Shown: piece after piece, positions 35,763-44,441 of the stretch | Layout: each line of letters starts with the position of its first letter | Numbering within the stretch: position 1 is the first letter of the stretch | Assembly (NCBI RefSeq): GCF_017377855.1 | Contig: NZ_JAFREP010000006.1 | Span: forward strand, 62,001 to 126,000 | Origin: Acanthopleuribacter pedis | GTDB taxonomy: Bacteria; Acidobacteriota; Holophagae; Acanthopleuribacterales; Acanthopleuribacteraceae | Direction: 5' to 3' | DNA length: 64,000 nucleotides | Notes under the pieces: model-generated | Told to the model about the DNA's origin: nothing | The model's database searches: none | The model's input: the letters and a program-made list of their open reading frames with translations, nothing else | Program-made: the position numbers and the translations under genes

Positions 35763-35809
35763 TTTTTTCTCCTCAAAAACCTTCTTTTGTGGCTTTTGAG
35801 GAGAAAAAA
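35763..35809. terminator. Perfect bidirectional terminator
   Basis: TTTTTTCTCCTCAAAA and TTTTGAGGAGAAAAAA are exact 16 bp inverted arms with a 15-base loop. They give a stem flanked by T-runs on both strands, between the convergent CadC-like and decarboxylase genes. Confidence 0.92.
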
Positions 35810-35898
35810 CGTGGTTGGGATGCCGGTCTGTTAGAGGCTGAGGTGGACTTGCCGCCTGGTGTTCTTGGATGCTTCCGTGATTGTTTGCGCTGCTTAGG

Positions 35899-37377
35899 CT
35901 AAAGCCCCGCTTCGATTTCGCGACCCAGCCGAACCGTTTCGGCCACCAACAGTGCAAAATCCTCGAACCGGGTGCGGTGGTTGGTGTTGGCGACGCGCAA
36001 CACGAATTGCCCGTTGAGCCGCGTGCTGGATGGGGCCGCGATGCCGCGTTCTTGGAGCCGCATCAACAGTTCATAGTTAATCGCATCGGTTTGATCCGCG
36101 CCCAGGTGCTCGGGTAGGTAGCGGAAACACAAAATGTTCAGCGGGGAAGGGGCGCTTTGTTCCAAACGCGGTTCCGCCTGGATCAGTTGGGACAAATACT
36201 GGACCTGGGCCACGTTTTGTTCCTGGATGCGGCCCAACGCGTCCATGCCGTATTCGCGGATTTGCGCCCACACCTTCAACGCCTTAAAACCGCGCGAGAG
36301 TTGCGGGCCGCGCAGGTAGGTGGAATCGGGCTGGGCCGCGATACCCCGCGGCGGGGTTTCCAAATAGGTGGCCGCCACCGAAAAACTCTGGCGGTGTAAT
36401 TTGCTGTTGCGGATCAGCACGCAGCCCGCTTCATAAGGCACGTACAGCCATTTGTGGAAATCAAAGGCCAGCGAATCGGCTCGTTCCATGCCCCGCAATT
36501 TCTTGCGGATTTTGGGCGACATCGCCGCAATCGCACCGATGGCGCCGTCCACGTGGAACCACAGCCCCTCGTGGCGCGCGATCTCCGCCAGTCCGGTGAG
36601 ATCGTCGAGGGCGCCCGTGTTAACCGTGCCCGCGTTGCCGACAATCGCCAGCGGGCGCAAGCCGCGGCGCCGGTCTGCCTCAATCGCCGCGCGCAAGGCG
36701 TCGAGGTCGATGCGGTACTGATCGTCCGTGCCGACCTTGCGCAAGTTGTCCGTGCCCAAACCCAACAACATCATCGCTTTATCCACCGAGGAATGAACCT
36801 GGTCGGAGGTATACACCACCGGTGTACCGCTTAATCCCGTCAAACCCCGTTGGCGCAGGGGTTCGCCGATGATCGCGTCGCGGCCCACCGCCAACCCGAT
36901 CATGTTGGCCACCGAACCACCGCTGGTGACAATGCCGCTGGTGGTTTCGGGGAAATCAAAAAGGTCGCGCATCCAGCCGATCAATTGCGCTTCAATGCGC
37001 GAGGGCGCGTCGTTAAACGCCCCCGAGCTGGCGTTGACCCCGGCCGCCAACATATCGGCAACCATACCGATCGGGGTGCCCGTCCCGCAGACCCAACCCC
37101 AAAAGCGCGGGTGGGCGTGGCCGCTGGGGTAGGGGACCACGTGTTGCAGCATGTCCGCGACCACCTGCTCGCTGCCCAAGCCCGCGCGGGGCGCCGCTTG
37201 GGCCATCAGGTCCAGACTTGCCTCCGGCACTTCCCGCCATACCGGACGGTTGCGGACATCCGTTTGAAAATCAAGCATTTCATCCAGAGCTTGGTGGGCC
37301 AGCCGGCGCATTGTGGACCAGTCTTGGGGGTCCAGGGTCAGGTTTTCGGTGATGGGGGAAGGTGAAGTATGGCGCAC
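35899..37377 (-). CDS. PLP-dependent amino-acid decarboxylase (group II)
   Basis: The 492-residue enzyme has the group II decarboxylase marks: HPRFWGWVCGTGTP near the N-terminus, GIVTSGGSVANMIGL, VYTSDQVHSSVDKA (His stacking on PLP), NAGTVNTGALDDL, HVDGAIGA (Asp) and the PLP Lys in LAFDFHKWLYVPYEAG. It removes CO2 from an aromatic or acidic L-amino acid; the exact substrate is not decidable. I start at the GTG at 37377, with GGAGGA just upstream; the frame to 37419 is not supported. It is divergent from the MocR gene across shared palindromic operators, so it is a probable MocR target. Confidence 0.9.
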   Translation of the reverse strand: MRHTSPSPITENLTLDPQDWSTMRRLAHQALDEMLDFQTDVRNRPVWREVPEASLDLMAQAAPRAGLGSEQVVADMLQHVVPYPSGHAHPRFWGWVCGTGTPIGMVADMLAAGVNASSGAFNDAPSRIEAQLIGWMRDLFDFPETTSGIVTSGGSVANMIGLAVGRDAIIGEPLRQRGLTGLSGTPVVYTSDQVHSSVDKAMMLLGLGTDNLRKVGTDDQYRIDLDALRAAIEADRRRGLRPLAIVGNAGTVNTGALDDLTGLAEIARHEGLWFHVDGAIGAIAAMSPKIRKKLRGMERADSLAFDFHKWLYVPYEAGCVLIRNSKLHRQSFSVAATYLETPPRGIAAQPDSTYLRGPQLSRGFKALKVWAQIREYGMDALGRIQEQNVAQVQYLSQLIQAEPRLEQSAPSPLNILCFRYLPEHLGADQTDAINYELLMRLQERGIAAPSSTRLNGQFVLRVANTNHRTRFEDFALLVAETVRLGREIEAGL

Positions 37378-37400
37378 GGGTCCTCCTGGACAAAAACCGA

Positions 37401-37492
37401 GACAATCGGGAATTGTCACTAAAAAATGTCTTGATTGTCTTTATATGCCTTGTGGTTTCTATCGTCAATGCGTATATTGTCACCATGACAAT
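37401..37492. promoter_or_regulatory. Divergent promoter with two GACAAT/ATTGTC palindromes
   Basis: GACAATCGGGAATTGTC (37401-37417) and ATTGTCACCATGACAAT (37476-37492) are two dyads of the same half-site, the second overlapping the MocR start codon. Lone half-sites (GATTGTC) lie between them. Placement in the divergent promoter and over the regulator's start suggests MocR autoregulation plus control of the decarboxylase gene. Confidence 0.8.
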
Positions 37493-38858
37493 CTGGACCC
37501 CCACCCTCCAAGACAACACACCCCGGTACCTCGCCTTGGCCGACGCGCTGGCCCGCGACTTGGCCACGGGCCGGCTCAGGCCGGGTGATCGCTTGCCGAC
37601 CCACCGCGAATTGGCCGATCTACTCGGCGTGACCATCGGCACCATCAGCCGGGGTTATGCCGAGGCCGAACGGCGCGGTTTAACCGTCGGCGAAATCGGC
37701 CGCGGTACCTTTGTTCGCAAGCAAGCCGGCGATGATCCTTGGCCCCGTTCACCCGAACGCGCCTCAACCGTGGATTTCACCTTGAGCCTGCCCGTCGCCC
37801 TGCCGATGGAACGCGATCTGTTGGCCGCAACCCTGCGGGAACTCGCCGACGAACCCGACGTCAACGAACTCTTGTTGTACCGGCCCGAATCCGCCGACGC
37901 CCGTCAACGACAGCGCGCCGCCGCTTGGCTGCAGCGTTTGGGTTTGGCGGCAACGCCGGAAAACCTGCTGGTCACCGCCGGCTCCCAGCACGCGCTCAAC
38001 GTCGTGCTCTCCGCCGTGCTCGGCTCCGGCCAGGTTCTGTTGACCGAGGCGCTGACCTATCCTTCGATGAAGAGTCAGGCGCGCCAGTACGGCGTGAAGT
38101 TGCGCGCCGTGGCCGTGGACGAAGGTGGTTTGGTACCCGAGTCGCTGGCCCAGGCCTGCTTGCAGGAGCCGCGCCCCAAGGCGCTGTACCTGATCCCCAG
38201 CATGCACAATCCCACCACCGTCACCCTGTCGCCGCAACGGCGCGAGGCGGTTGCCGCGCTGGTGACGCAACACGATTTGCTGCTGATCGAGGACGATATC
38301 TTTTCCTTTATGATGCCCGATCCGCCGGAGCCGCTGGCCGTGCGCATCCCCGAACGCGCCATCTATCTGTCGAGCGTGGCCAAGTGTTTGGCGCCGGGTC
38401 TTCGCACCGGCTTTATGATGGTGCCGCCCCCGTTGAGGACGCGGCTGTTGGCCGCGATCCACAACACCGTCTGGATGGCCGCCCCGCTGATGGTGGAGGT
38501 CGCGACGCGCTGGTTGGCCGACGGTACCGCCGACCGCATCATCGCCGCCAAACGGGAAGAAACCCAAGCACGCCAACGACTTGCCGCCCAAATCCTGGCC
38601 CCATGGACGTTCGCGGCCGACCCCAACGGCACCCATCTGTGGCTAACCCTGCCCGAACCCTGGAGTTCCGACGAGTTTACCGCCCGCGCCCGCGAGTGTG
38701 GCGTGATGGTGGTGGGCGGCGGCGCCTTCGCCGTGAATCGCCGCGATACACCCCACGCCGTGCGGGTTTCACTGGGTTTACCGGATCGCGCCACCCTAAA
38801 ATGCGGCCTGGCAACCATCGCCGAAATCTTGTCAGGCACCGCCGGCCCCAATTATTAA
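37485..38858 (+). CDS. MocR-type GntR/aminotransferase transcriptional regulator
   Basis: The 457-residue protein joins a GntR winged helix (ADALARDLATGRLRPGDRLP, LLGVTIGTISRGYAEAERRG) to a fold-type I aminotransferase-like domain. The latter has VTAGSQHALNVVLSAVL, PSMHNPTTVTLSPQRR, LLIEDDIFSF and the PLP Lys in IYLSSVAKCLAPGLRTGFM. Such MocR proteins respond to PLP plus an amino acid or amine. The ATG at 37485 lies inside an ATTGTCA palindrome. It is followed by the D-amino-acid deaminase-like gene with a gap of about 20 bases, so the two form an operon. Confidence 0.92.
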   Translation: MTIWTPTLQDNTPRYLALADALARDLATGRLRPGDRLPTHRELADLLGVTIGTISRGYAEAERRGLTVGEIGRGTFVRKQAGDDPWPRSPERASTVDFTLSLPVALPMERDLLAATLRELADEPDVNELLLYRPESADARQRQRAAAWLQRLGLAATPENLLVTAGSQHALNVVLSAVLGSGQVLLTEALTYPSMKSQARQYGVKLRAVAVDEGGLVPESLAQACLQEPRPKALYLIPSMHNPTTVTLSPQRREAVAALVTQHDLLLIEDDIFSFMMPDPPEPLAVRIPERAIYLSSVAKCLAPGLRTGFMMVPPPLRTRLLAAIHNTVWMAAPLMVEVATRWLADGTADRIIAAKREETQARQRLAAQILAPWTFAADPNGTHLWLTLPEPWSSDEFTARARECGVMVVGGGAFAVNRRDTPHAVRVSLGLPDRATLKCGLATIAEILSGTAGPNY

Positions 38859-38878
38859 CCTCGCGAAAGGAACCCTGC

Positions 38879-40150
38879 ATGACCGCCCCGTTGCAATCCC
38901 CCAAGGAACCGTTTCACAAAGGGCTGGCACCTTCCCCGGGCCGGCACCAAGGTGCGTCCCGCCAACCCTGTTTATTCAACGACGACCTGCCGCTACCGCT
39001 GGCCGTCCTCAAAAAACCGGCGCTGGACCACAACCGCGCCTGGATGCGCCGTTTCCTCGCCGAAACCGACGTCTTACTCTGTCCCCACGGAAAAACCACC
39101 ATGAGCCCGCAACTCTTTCAAATGCAACTGGATGACGGTGCTTGGGGCATCACCGCGGCAACCGCGCACCACGTGCGCTTGTACGCCCAATTCGGCGTCA
39201 AAAACATCTTTTTGGCCAACCAGTTAATCGGCGCCGGCAACATCCGCGCCGTGCTGGATGTGTTGCACGGGGATCAAGCGATCACCTGCACCGTGCTGGC
39301 CGACAGCTTGGCCGGCGTCGAACAACTGGCGGCCGTGACCGCACAACACCCCTATGCGGGTCGGTTGGGCGTATTGGTGGAATCCGGCATCGCGGGAAAA
39401 CGCACCGGCGCACGCGGCCTGGAGCAAGCCCTGATCCTGGCGAGAAGCATCGCTAAGTCGGTGAATTCGCTCTGTTTAGCAGGCATTGCTCTATACGAGG
39501 GCGTGGTCCCTGCAGGCGATCCCAAAAGCGCGCCCCTGATCGAACAACTTCACCGCGATGCCGCGGCGGTGCTGGCCGAGGCCACCCGCGAACAGCTCTG
39601 GGGTGGGGACGAGGTGCTGCTTTCCGCCGGGGGTTCGGTGTTCCCCGACCTGGCTGTCGCCTTTCTGCAACAAAGCCGGCTGGACCGCCCGCTCAAGAAG
39701 TTGTTGCGTTCCGGCTGTTACCTGACGAGCGATGCCCAACATTACCGCCGCGCCGCGCAACAGATGATGCAACGCGGCCCGAGCCCGCGGAACCTGGGTG
39801 ATTTCATCCCCGCGCTCGAGGTCTGGGCCCACCTGCAATCCATGCCGGAACCGGGCTTGGCGGTGGCGGCCCTGGGCAAACGCGACATTTCCTACGACAT
39901 CGAACCACCGGTTTTGCAGCAGGTCTGCCGACCCGGCACCGCCCCCAAGGCGTTCAAAGGTGCCGCCGAGGTGGTTGCCCTGTACGACCAACACGCGGTT
40001 CTAAAGATCGCGCCAAATCACGACTTGCAAATCGGCGACCTGCTGGGTTTCTCGATGGCTCACCCCTGCACCACCTTCGACAAATGGCGCGTCATCCCGG
40101 TAGTTGACGCCGATTACCGCATTGTAGAAACCATCGAAACGTTTTTTTAG
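38879..40150 (+). CDS. D-serine deaminase/D-threonine aldolase-like PLP enzyme (fold type III)
   Basis: The 423-residue protein shows the DSD1-like order: an N-terminal barrel with the PLP Lys in LLCPHGKTTMSPQLF, VLADSLAGVEQL, a second half with LRSGCYLTSDAQHY, and a C-terminal metal site His and Cys in MAHPCTTFDKWRVIPVVD. It would deaminate or cleave a D-hydroxy-amino acid using PLP and a divalent metal. The start is ATG 38879 with GAAAGGAA; a longer frame back to 37739 overlaps the MocR gene and is not used. The operon with MocR suggests amino-acid catabolism. Confidence 0.85.
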   Translation: MTAPLQSPKEPFHKGLAPSPGRHQGASRQPCLFNDDLPLPLAVLKKPALDHNRAWMRRFLAETDVLLCPHGKTTMSPQLFQMQLDDGAWGITAATAHHVRLYAQFGVKNIFLANQLIGAGNIRAVLDVLHGDQAITCTVLADSLAGVEQLAAVTAQHPYAGRLGVLVESGIAGKRTGARGLEQALILARSIAKSVNSLCLAGIALYEGVVPAGDPKSAPLIEQLHRDAAAVLAEATREQLWGGDEVLLSAGGSVFPDLAVAFLQQSRLDRPLKKLLRSGCYLTSDAQHYRRAAQQMMQRGPSPRNLGDFIPALEVWAHLQSMPEPGLAVAALGKRDISYDIEPPVLQQVCRPGTAPKAFKGAAEVVALYDQHAVLKIAPNHDLQIGDLLGFSMAHPCTTFDKWRVIPVVDADYRIVETIETFF

Positions 40151-40424
40151 CCTAAGCTTCCGCGTTTGTTCGGTCATATCCGCCTATTTCGACAGGCGTC
40201 GCGCATTGGTGAAATGGATTCAATGACCAAGCTAAACCTTGGGTCATGTTGTACGTCACCGGTGCCGCGACGGATCGCATGCCGCGGTCATTTTTTCCGC
40301 ATTTTGGGATCATGAAGTTTCCTCACACAACCGAAATAAACATCGGAGAACGCATGTAAATGCTTTCGAACGTCGGCTCCGTTCCGGCGGATTCAGCGAT
40401 CGCGCCGTGGCACATTGGGGAATC
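40151..40424. other. Intergenic region upstream of the aspartoacylase-like gene
   Basis: No gene and no clear structure is seen in these 270 bases. The frame of the downstream gene is open back to 40239 but without ribosome site or conservation-like residues. It probably holds that gene's promoter. Confidence 0.4.
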
Positions 40425-41435
40425 ATGAACAAGGTATTTTTTGAGAGCGACTCCGTTCACATCCATCACATCGACCTGGAACAAACCAAACCTGGCACCA
40501 TCGGCATGTACTGGCTGCACATGGTTAACAACAGTATCGGTGAACCGGTGCGCTTGCCGATTCTGATCGCGCGCGGTCGCCACGACGGCCCAGTGCTCGG
40601 CCTGACCGCCGCCATCCACGGCAACGAACTTAACGGCATTTCCGTCATTCAAAAAATCTTCCACGACCTCGACTTAGAGGAATTACACGGTTTTGTGATC
40701 GGCGTGTTGGTCGTCAACGTGCCGGGTCTGTTGCGCGAACAGCGGTTCTTCAGCGACGGCGTCGACCTTAACCGCATCACGCCCGGCAAACCCACCGGCA
40801 ACCTCAGCCAGGTTTACATTTACCGCTTCGTCGACCGCATCTTAAGTAAATTCAATTACCACATTGACTTGCACACCGCCAGTTTCGGCCGCGTCAATTC
40901 CTACTACATCCGCGCCGACATGGAAGACGAGCGCACGTCGCGCATGGCGCGTTTGCAAAACGCCGAAATCATCGTACACAACCATCCCAACGACGCCACC
41001 TTACGCGGCGCCGCCGACGGCTTAAACATCCCCTCGATTACCGTCGAGCTGCGCGACCCGAACCTGTTCCAGTACGGTGTCATCAAAAACAGTTTGGTCG
41101 GCATTCACAACGTTTTTTACGATTTGAAGATGCTGCCAGGGGAAATTGCCTGCCCCGCCAAGAAATCCATTCTGTGCGACGCCAGTTATTGGCTGTACAC
41201 CGACGAGGGCGGCATTTTGCAGGTATACCCCAAGGTTACCGAACGGGTGGTGGCCGGTGAACACGTGGCACACGTGAGCACCATTTTCGGCAAAAAGGTC
41301 AAAAGCTACACCAGCCCCGAGGACGGCATCATCGTCGGCCGCGGTGTTAACCCGCTCAACCAAACCGGCAGCCGCATCATCCACCTGGGCCGCAACCCGC
41401 GCGAAATCGACTGCGTCACCGGAACCGAAGACTAA
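40425..41435 (+). CDS. Succinylglutamate desuccinylase/aspartoacylase-family zinc hydrolase
   Basis: The 336-residue enzyme has the M14-like zinc site of the AstE/ASPA family: His and Glu in AAIHGNELNGISVI, DLNR in GVDLNRITPGKP, and the third ligand in NYHIDLHTASFGR. ITVELRDPNLFQ supplies the probable catalytic Glu. A C-terminal barrel (TEGGILQVYP-like segment DEGGILQVYPKVTERVVAGE) follows. It removes an acyl group from an N-acyl amino acid or similar amide. ATG 40425 has GGGGAA upstream. The gene is next to, but not tightly linked with, the MocR operon. Confidence 0.88.
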   Translation: MNKVFFESDSVHIHHIDLEQTKPGTIGMYWLHMVNNSIGEPVRLPILIARGRHDGPVLGLTAAIHGNELNGISVIQKIFHDLDLEELHGFVIGVLVVNVPGLLREQRFFSDGVDLNRITPGKPTGNLSQVYIYRFVDRILSKFNYHIDLHTASFGRVNSYYIRADMEDERTSRMARLQNAEIIVHNHPNDATLRGAADGLNIPSITVELRDPNLFQYGVIKNSLVGIHNVFYDLKMLPGEIACPAKKSILCDASYWLYTDEGGILQVYPKVTERVVAGEHVAHVSTIFGKKVKSYTSPEDGIIVGRGVNPLNQTGSRIIHLGRNPREIDCVTGTED

Positions 41436-41659
41436 ACCCACCAGTGGGCGCAACGCCGGCGCCCACCCATTTCTCCATGGCCGTCGCCCGAGCATGGCCG
41501 AAGGAAAGGCCGACAAAGCCAAGGGCAAAGAACCGGGCCGGCAACACCCGCGGGCCAGAACATGTGGCATCGTGTCCTACCGAAATAGTGCGACTTTGTC
41601 TGGCTTCTAGGTTAATCACTAAGCAACATTAATGCAACTCCCGATGCGTTAGGGATTGA
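41436..41659. other. Short gap between aspartoacylase-like gene and CRISPR array
   Basis: GTGGGCGC pairs with GCGCCCAC just past the stop (about 41443-41466), a likely terminator stem without U-run. The remaining bases up to the distal end of the CRISPR array hold no gene. Confidence 0.5.
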
Positions 41660-43086
41660 GTTCCAATCCTTGTTGTAGTGGATGTAGGTCACTAAGATCA
41701 TTGCATGTAATTCGTTAGACAAGTCTTTACCGTTCCAATCCTTGTTGTAGTGGATGTAGGTCACTAAGAATGGTACGACAGTTGTCTCGCAACTATTCGC
41801 ATCGAGTTCCAATCCTTGTTGTAGTGGATGTAGGTCACTAAGCCCACCCAGCTTGATTTAATCAAGGAAAAAATTGAGGTTCCAATCCTTGTTGTAGTGG
41901 ATGTAGGTCACTAAGCCCTAACGGGGCTTGCCAGGGCAGCCTGGAGCGGGTGTTCCAATCCTTGTTGTAGTGGATGTAGGTCACTAAGTGGTGCGAGAGA
42001 GAGTGAGCTTGGGAACCAATTGGGTTCCAATCCTTGTTGTAGTGGATGTAGGTCACTAAGACACCGGAAGAGGTGCGCACGTTGGTTGCATTGTGGTTCC
42101 AATCCTTGTTGTAGTGGATGTAGGTCACTAAGGGCCGGTAATCGCGGAAAGGTCGGCCATGGATTGCTGTTCCAATCCTTGTTGTAGTGGATGTAGGTCA
42201 CTAAGAAGTGCGTGCGGAGGGTCAAGGACAGGCGAGGGCATGTTCCAATCCTTGTTGTAGTGGATGTAGGTCACTAAGCTCATCGGCGCCGATTGGATCG
42301 CTGATGTTATTGAAGTTCCAATCCTTGTTGTAGTGGATGTAGGTCACTAAGACAGAAACAGCCACAGTTGAAGGAAGCACCGCCGAAGTTCCAATCCTTG
42401 TTGTAGTGGATGTAGGTCACTAAGAGAGTTCATGAGTCCTCTTGTAATGGAGTACATCAAAGTTCCAATCCTTGTTGTAGTGGATGTAGGTCACTAAGGA
42501 AAGTTTTTTATGCGGATATGCACATAGAAGAGGAGTTCCAATCCTTGTTGTAGTGGATGTAGGTCACTAAGACCTGCTCAGGGGTTGGGTCTCCCTCCCA
42601 CAACCAATGTTCCAATCCTTGTTGTAGTGGATGTAGGTCACTAAGAGTTACGGTTTCCAGCCTGGCCAGCTTGCTTTCTTGGTTCCAATCCTTGTTGTAG
42701 TGGATGTAGGTCACTAAGCTATTTGGGGTTTAGGCCTGGTTATCATGGCCTTCTGTTCCAATCCTTGTTGTAGTGGATGTAGGTCACTAAGTTTTTAATC
42801 GTGATCAAAAAAACGTGGGGACTTTTAAAGTTCCAATCCTTGTTGTAGTGGATGTAGGTCACTAAGATCTTTAGAGGAGAGAGTCGCTTCGGTATCAGCT
42901 TGTTCCAATCCTTGTTGTAGTGGATGTAGGTCACTAAGACGGATGAACGAAAACGTACAATCTCGCCTGAAATAGTTCCAATCCTTGTTGTAGTGGATGT
43001 AGGTCACTAAGCTTAGAAGTGAGCAATCTTAAGGAGATGTTAAAATGGAGTTCCAATCCTTGTTGTAGTGGATGTAGGTCACTAAG
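41660..43086 (-). CRISPR. CRISPR array, 20 repeats of 37 bp, 19 spacers of 35-38 bp
   Basis: The repeat begins GTTCCAATCCTTGTTGTAGT and ends GGATGTAGGTCACTAAG on the plus strand. Starts are at 41660, 41732, 41806, 41879, 41952, 42024, 42096, 42169, 42242, 42315, 42388, 42462, 42535, 42609, 42682, 42755, 42830, 42902, 42975 and 43050. I see no repeat mutation. On the minus strand, the direction of the cas genes, the repeat ends in GGATTGGAAC, close to the ATTGAAAC-type 3' end that becomes the 8-nt crRNA handle in type I-B, so I infer minus-strand transcription. All spacers differ from one another. The lack of decay at either end suggests a functional array. Confidence 0.98.
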
Positions 43087-43575
43087 AGCTATTTTTTGGA
43101 AGTGCTTTCCTTCTTGGGGTTTACGGTGAAAAACCTGTTGGATCTTTTAGCCTTTTTTGGGCCGATAACACCGGATAACACCCTGTTTTGCCTCCCAAAT
43201 CGCGAGTTTTTTCTTTGCTAATCGCTTGATTTGGTTCATCTTAGCGCATGTTGGTCGGCTTGGGTTCGGAAAGTTTGCCTCGTTCCGCTTCTTTTTCGCC
43301 GACTTTCGTTCGGTTTTCTCGCGCCATCCACCACCGCCTACCCACGGCAGCATGCACCCCGATGCCCAACACTGATTGGCCAACGGCTATCGCCCAACAC
43401 TGATTGCCCTACGCTGAAAACCCAACGCCCAACACTGAAAGCTCAACACTGAATGCCCAACGGCTATCGCCCAACACTGATTGCCCAACGGCTATCGCCC
43501 AACACCGAGGCCCTAACGCTGAAAACCCAAGGCCCAACACCTTAACCTCTATGCCCCATGCCCAACCTACAACAC
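43087..43575 (-). promoter_or_regulatory. Probable CRISPR leader and degenerate short repeats
   Basis: If the array is read on the minus strand, these bases are its leader. The array-proximal 90 bases are AT-rich (AGCTATTTTTTGGAAGTGC and onward), as leaders are. Further out, 43355-43565 is a low-complexity tract of degenerate units such as CCCAACACTGATTGCCCAACG and GGCTATCG, which does not look coding. No gene is supported here. Confidence 0.6.
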
Positions 43576-44154
43576 CTAACGCGGGCATAGGTTGCGGTAG
43601 GTGCAGCCCATACAGCGCTGCTGGTTTTTCGTCGCCGGTGGGAATATCCCGCCGTGCACCGCGCTCATCGCCGCGTGGATCTCTTCCACCTGGCCGCGCG
43701 CCCTCCTCGTGATCGGTACCTCCACCAGCTTGTTTTGCGAACGAACATACACCACATACGCCGTTTTCACCGGCTTCTCGTAAATGCGCTCGATCAAGAT
43801 CGCGTAAATCACCGCCTGCAAACGGTAGGTCTTAAATACCCGTTCCTTGTACTCAGCGAACTTCCAATCCAACGGCGCCGCGCTTCCGTCCGCCATAAAC
43901 AAAACCTCGTCGACGATCCCGCGAAACGGCAAGTCCGGTCGGCCCAAATACACGCCTTGTTCCTTGTCCACCACCCCCAACCGTTGGCGCAAGTAACCCC
44001 GGTCCGCCGCCTCCTTGTCCGCGTGAACCTCGCGACCGCGGCGCACCTTGAAATCGCGCTCCTGGTTCTCCGCGATCCCCAACACCCCGCCGAACCAGGT
44101 GAAACGCGGACAAAACTGGTGCGCCATTACTTCCGATACGGTAAACACCATCAT
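43576..44154 (-). CDS. cas4: CRISPR-associated exonuclease Cas4
   Basis: The 192-residue protein has Cas4 features: an N-terminal Cys in AHQFCPRFTWFGG, a RecB-like nuclease core (FRGIVDEVLFM, then PLDWKFAEYKERVFKTYRLQ with D-x-K and Q-x-x-x-Y), and a C-terminal cluster CMGCTYRNLC, giving the four cysteines for an Fe-S cluster. Cas4 trims prespacers and selects PAM-containing ends with Cas1-Cas2. It is the last cas gene, directly before the leader, and overlaps cas2 by 4 bp. This order (cas1-cas2-cas4) differs from the usual cas4-cas1-cas2. Confidence 0.95.
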   Translation of the reverse strand: MMVFTVSEVMAHQFCPRFTWFGGVLGIAENQERDFKVRRGREVHADKEAADRGYLRQRLGVVDKEQGVYLGRPDLPFRGIVDEVLFMADGSAAPLDWKFAEYKERVFKTYRLQAVIYAILIERIYEKPVKTAYVVYVRSQNKLVEVPITRRARGQVEEIHAAMSAVHGGIFPPATKNQQRCMGCTYRNLCPR

Positions 44155-44441
44155 AGGAACAACTCGCGGATTTGGTCCGACACCATCGCGCGGTCAAAAG
44201 CCAATCCCAGGATATTTCCCTTATCAAATGAATCCGCCGCCATCGGGAACAGGTACACCGAATCCTCCTTTTTGTTCATGGTCGCCTCCAACTCCAGGCG
44301 CAAGGCGTCGATTTGGCTGTTGGTTAACTTGCCCAAGTACACCGACTTCTGCACCCGGTACACCCCGGACCGCAGACAAATTTTGGCCATGCGGTTGAGC
44401 CGCCGCGGATCGCTGACGTCGTACATCACCCAGACCAACAT
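44151..44441 (-). CDS. cas2: CRISPR-associated protein Cas2
   Basis: The 96-residue protein starts MLVWVMYDVSDPRRLNRMAKIC, the ferredoxin-like beta1-alpha1 of Cas2 with the conserved Asp (YDVSD). It continues with GVYRVQKSVYLGKL and EDSVYLFPM. Dimeric Cas2 bridges two Cas1 dimers in the spacer-integration complex. It overlaps cas1 by 16 bp and cas4 by 4 bp. Confidence 0.96.
   Translation of the reverse strand: MLVWVMYDVSDPRRLNRMAKICLRSGVYRVQKSVYLGKLTNSQIDALRLELEATMNKKEDSVYLFPMAADSFDKGNILGLAFDRAMVSDQIRELFL

Noticed and set aside
37739..38878. N-terminal extension of the D-amino-acid deaminase-like frame (380 extra codons)
   Set aside because: It lies wholly within the MocR gene in another phase; the ATG at 38879 with GAAAGGAA gives the family's normal length.
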